A stretch of DNA of 64,000 nucleotides from Megalobrama amblycephala (Eukaryota; Chordata; Actinopteri; Cypriniformes; Xenocyprididae), in contig NC_063049.1 in NCBI RefSeq assembly GCF_018812025.1, positions 40,661,503 to 40,725,502 of the forward strand. The letters run 5' to 3'. The stretch's first letter is position 1, and each line of letters opens with the position of its first letter. The notes beneath the pieces were generated by a model, which saw only the letters and a program-made list of their open reading frames with translations, was not told the origin of the DNA and searched no databases. Of the stretch, positions 60,655-64,000 are shown in pieces. The translations under genes and the position numbers were made by a program.

Positions 60655-60845
60655 ACAAGCATAAAGCACATATTAATGCCTTATTCTGCATGACCATATT
60701 CTACATCCCTTAATCCTGCCCAATTCCTAAACTTAAAAACTACCTTACTAACTATTAATAAGCAGTAATTCGGAGTTTATTGAGGCAGAAGTCATAGTTA
60801 ATAATGAGAATTGGACCCTAATCTAAAGTGTGACCATATTTAGTA
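60655..60845. repeat. Fragment of the 31425-31690 MITE family
   Basis: Landmarks aagcacatattaatgcctta and ctgcatgaccatattctaca match the family interior; the left end is missing. In the cers6 intron. Confidence 0.6.
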
Positions 60846-61049
60846 TGTTTAGTTTAGTACATTTGATTTAGACCTACATTAAACTTTTTACATTAACTAC
60901 TAAAACTTTTTGACAGGTTTATTTAGTTCAGATCTATACTTATAAAGTGGGATGAGAGTGCAAAATGTACTGCAGAACAGGAATGACTAATTCAAGACTT
61001 TATTCACAACTTGCAAATGTGTGCATGTTAAACCCTCAACCAAGAAATC

Positions 61050-61440
61050 TTGATCAAATTAAGCAGCTTCATTCGCAAGCATAGCTGCAGTGTCCTCACA
61101 CTCTAATCTCTCGGAGGAAATCCTGTTGAAGAAAGCTGTTAAGAGGCCAGGTGTTGCATGCTCCCCTGCGGCATCATGGGATTGCACTGACTCAGCCGAG
61201 CAGGTTGATGATGATGAAGATGAAGATGAGGAGGAAGTGCAGTGGGGCGAAAAACAGAATGAGAGCATGGCAAACGAAGAGAAGGAGCACACTGGTGCAG
61301 GCGGGAATGGGGTAGAGGACGTCATCAGTGTGGGCTGAATTTTGGGCATGGAAAAAACTGAAAGGAGAGAGCAAAGAAACAAAAACAAGATTTGCATTTC
61401 CTGAAGGGAACAGCAGGGCATGCAAGGCAGCAAAAGGATC
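61050..61440. other. GC-richer unique segment with open frames on both strands
   Basis: On the plus strand an acidic frame (QVDDDEDEDEEEVQWGE) spans 61090-61338; on the minus strand an overlapping serine/hydrophobic frame ends ...LECEDTAAMLANEAA. Neither resembles a family I know, and neither has a conserved-looking splice context. It lies in the cers6 intron. It may be a decayed retrocopy, a TE remnant or chance. Confidence 0.3.
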
Positions 61441-61539
61441 GGGTTTGAGTTTTAGGTTGTACGTAGGTTTTTAGGTTTTTTTTACTGTCACAACATGTCT
61501 GGTTTATGGTCAGCTGCAGATAAAAGAAATAAATAAATA

Positions 61540-61584
<45 letters not shown>

Positions 61585-61697
61585 CATACACTAATGTCAT
61601 TATCGATTAGTCGTGTCTGGCCACCCTGCACGGAAATCTTCCGTGAGTCGCTTCAAATTACAGCACTGTGTGTGTGTGTGTACATATATACATATAC

Positions 61698-61745
<48 letters not shown>
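61540..61745. repeat. TA and GT/TA/AC compound microsatellites
   Basis: Two arrays, (TA)n at about 61543-61577 and (GT)n(TA)n(AC)n at about 61668-61745, separated by unique sequence. Confidence 0.93.
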
Positions 61746-61952
61746 GTATATTGCTGATTTAGTAATATTCAGTTAATATTCAGAATTAATATTAATTTTG
61801 TAAAAAAATATTTCTCTTTTAATTTTAATTAAATGTTTAGTATTTTTTTTTGTTACGGTCATTATTTATTTATTTAAATAAATAATAGATTATTTATTCT
61901 GTATAGATTTGAATTTTTAAGTTATTTTAATACTTCAACCTAACAGTATGTA

Positions 61953-62885
61953 TGTGGGTCAATAACTTGACGGGTAATTTTTTTGTCCAAAGGCCTTAAT
62001 AATAATAAAAAACAAAGAGATGACATCCAAAGTATGTAAGGCAGTACATCTAGATCTCTTTTATTGAATCCAAAAGTTTTTAATTATATTTTGCTACATA
62101 TAAAGGTATTTTAAAGATTTTGAAGTGTCAAAAGATCATTCGTTTTAACCGCCCAAAGGCCAATACGGCCATTTCATTTGTGATTAAAATATCTTAAAAT
62201 GTAATAAATGTATATATTGTTTATTCTGGCATGATTTTATAACATCATATATCAACATAGTGCAAAATGGTATTAAAATTATGTGTAGAAGTTGTTGCTT
62301 TGTTATGAGAAAGAATTTAATTGATGTAATTCAGAGTAACCAATATAAAGGGACCATTTTGGATCAAGACATGTGGTCAATATCATGTGACAGGATGTGA
62401 CATCATTCAGACACCTGCAATGGACCACATGGTCATGAAGCAAAGTAACTAACTCTCTTTTAACCATTTGAAAAATTCATGTTTTCACTTGATCATACGC
62501 ATGTCCCGAAACATCAGGTCATTCGGTACAACCGCTACAAAACATGGAAAATGTTGTAATATTTTAAAAACTTGTACTAAATATAAAATGTTTGATTGTC
62601 CTTTTGCTAGCTAGCTAGATATCAACCTGTTAGCATTGTTTGAAAATATCGTCACACGGTATAACCAAAAGTGTCATTCAGTAAAACCAAAATTTCGATT
62701 AAACCGAATGACTTTTTTGATGGACAAATTTTGTCCATCTTGTAAAAAATGACAAAAGCAGTGTTAATTGATTATAAAACCATATAATCTCAGTGTTAAC
62801 ACTTAATAAATCTTTAAAATGTATTATATCTCCATTATGTTTTTTTTTACACTTTTAAAAACCTTATTATTCATCAATGACCCAT
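61953..62885. mobile_element. Possible element with GGGTCAATAACTTG end
   Basis: Left end tgtatgtgggtcaataactt and right end atcaatgacccatgtatgtt are imperfect inverted repeats. The interior reiterates cattcggt and accgaatgac motifs. No coding frame. Only short ends pair, so the boundaries are provisional. Confidence 0.45.
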
Positions 62886-62889
62886 GTAT

Positions 62890-64000
62890 GTTGTGTGTGT
62901 GTGTGTGTGTGTGTTTAGCAGTCCAAACTAAATTAACTGCAGAAGTTTAATACGAAGGGTTTCCAACAGACCCTAAGCAATATATGCTGCCTTGCAAACA
63001 CAGTAAAAACAGAAAAACATGCCAACAATGAGCAGAGAAATGAGAGTCTGACACTGAGGGGTTGTACAGAAAAGAAGAGAAAGAAAATCTATAAAGCACA
63101 GACTGCATGTGCTAACTGCGATTTCAAGGAGTCTTTGAGAGAAACCGTCCACCTGTTTAAACACAGGCTGTGCATCTCCTGCGTTACACCACAAAACCCA
63201 TACAGCAGCTGCGGGAGAGCACTCTTACATTGAGAGGACACTGCCGTAATCAACACGGGACAATTACAGAGCCTGTGGATCTGAATAAAGCTCTGAGACT
63301 GCTGAGGGCAGTCTGGATTTGAGTTGTTTACATTTGCATTCATTTGCATGACATTTGTTTAAGACTGATGTTGTGTCCCAACCAGGCGTAGCTTGACAAG
63401 TTTACAGCGTCAAGTAATTTGCCTGTCCACATTGAGAGCGCAAATGATGTGTAGCATGGCGCAATAACAGCCAAAGAGGAAATGTTTATATAAATATGTT
63501 AATATAGAATTATGTGAGGCGGGATTTTGGGCCAATGATTTCATGGTGGGTGGGGCTGAAGAAACCACTCAACTGATAGAATCGAAACTGGTTAAAAAAA
63601 TGCAGATTTACATCAAAGCTTTACTGTTTGTTGCTTTTAATAAAATCATTCTACATGCAAATGTACAACAATTTCCTCTGAGTGACTTATAAAAGGTCAT
63701 TTTTTTTTATATTTAAACCCTTACATGCATATCAGAACAGAATGAATATTAAACCCTGCAAGCTTAAGCTTAAATGAAGTGGCAGCAGTTATTAGTGGTC
63801 ATGCTTTCACATGTTGAAAAGGAAGTTTTGTCCATGCACAGCAGAGGAAATGAGACCAGCATGTTATTGCTAATAAAACCCAGCGTGAGTCTTCTCATGA
63901 GAAACTCAAACCACTGAAGCAGACACGTCTAACCAAAGCACCACTCGTTGCTTTTCACAAAGCTATCTTTCAAGTTCAGATATACAGTAAACTGCTACCG
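62890..64000. other. Cers6 intron to window edge
   Basis: A short (TG)n run at about 62892-62912 is followed by mostly unique AT-rich sequence. I see no ceramide synthase exon, RNA gene or transposon terminus here. Confidence 0.45.

Overview
The window is vertebrate nuclear DNA, almost certainly from a teleost and most likely a cyprinid. Evidence: AT-rich introns with canonical GT/AG splice sites, four multi-exon genes whose exon phases join without a break, and a very dense load of fish-type inverted-repeat DNA transposons. The species cannot be named from the sequence alone.

Layout. (1) 1-15.4 kb, + strand: the last 18 coding exons (972 codons plus stop) of the bile salt export pump gene abcb11, from the end of the first membrane domain to the stop and poly(A) signal. 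(2) 15.4-21.2 kb: an intergenic block made almost wholly of repeats, including a three-level nested transposon palindrome and a 94-bp higher-order tandem repeat. (3) 21.2-26.2 kb, + strand: complete spc25 (outer kinetochore NDC80 complex, 236 aa), with a CDE/CHR-like cell-cycle promoter motif. (4) 26.3-36.3 kb, - strand: complete nostrin coding sequence (F-BAR, HR1-like region, SH3; 540 aa), tail-to-tail with spc25. (5) 36.3-39.8 kb: intergenic, with a PIF/Harbinger-like element and an orphan TATA/CCAAT arrangement. (6) 39.8-64 kb, - strand: the last five coding exons of cers6 (ceramide synthase 6) with large repeat-filled introns; upstream exons lie beyond the right edge.

The order abcb11-spc25-nostrin-cers6 and all relative orientations match the human 2q31 block CERS6-NOSTRIN-SPC25-(G6PC2)-ABCB11 read backwards. 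I see no G6PC2 exons in the gap where it would lie. The four genes are not a functional pathway; their grouping is conserved synteny.

Accessory DNA includes a non-autonomous LTR element with a 5-bp target duplication in an abcb11 intron, several hAT-like foldbacks with 8-bp duplications, several unrelated families flanked by TTAA (piggyBac-like), TA-flanked Tc1/mariner-like foldbacks, minisatellites, and a direct duplication in a cers6 intron that preserves an empty insertion site. No clearly new gene system was found. The most informative items are the self-nested transposon, the empty-site duplication, the spc25 promoter motif and a THAP-like start inside a TTAA element.
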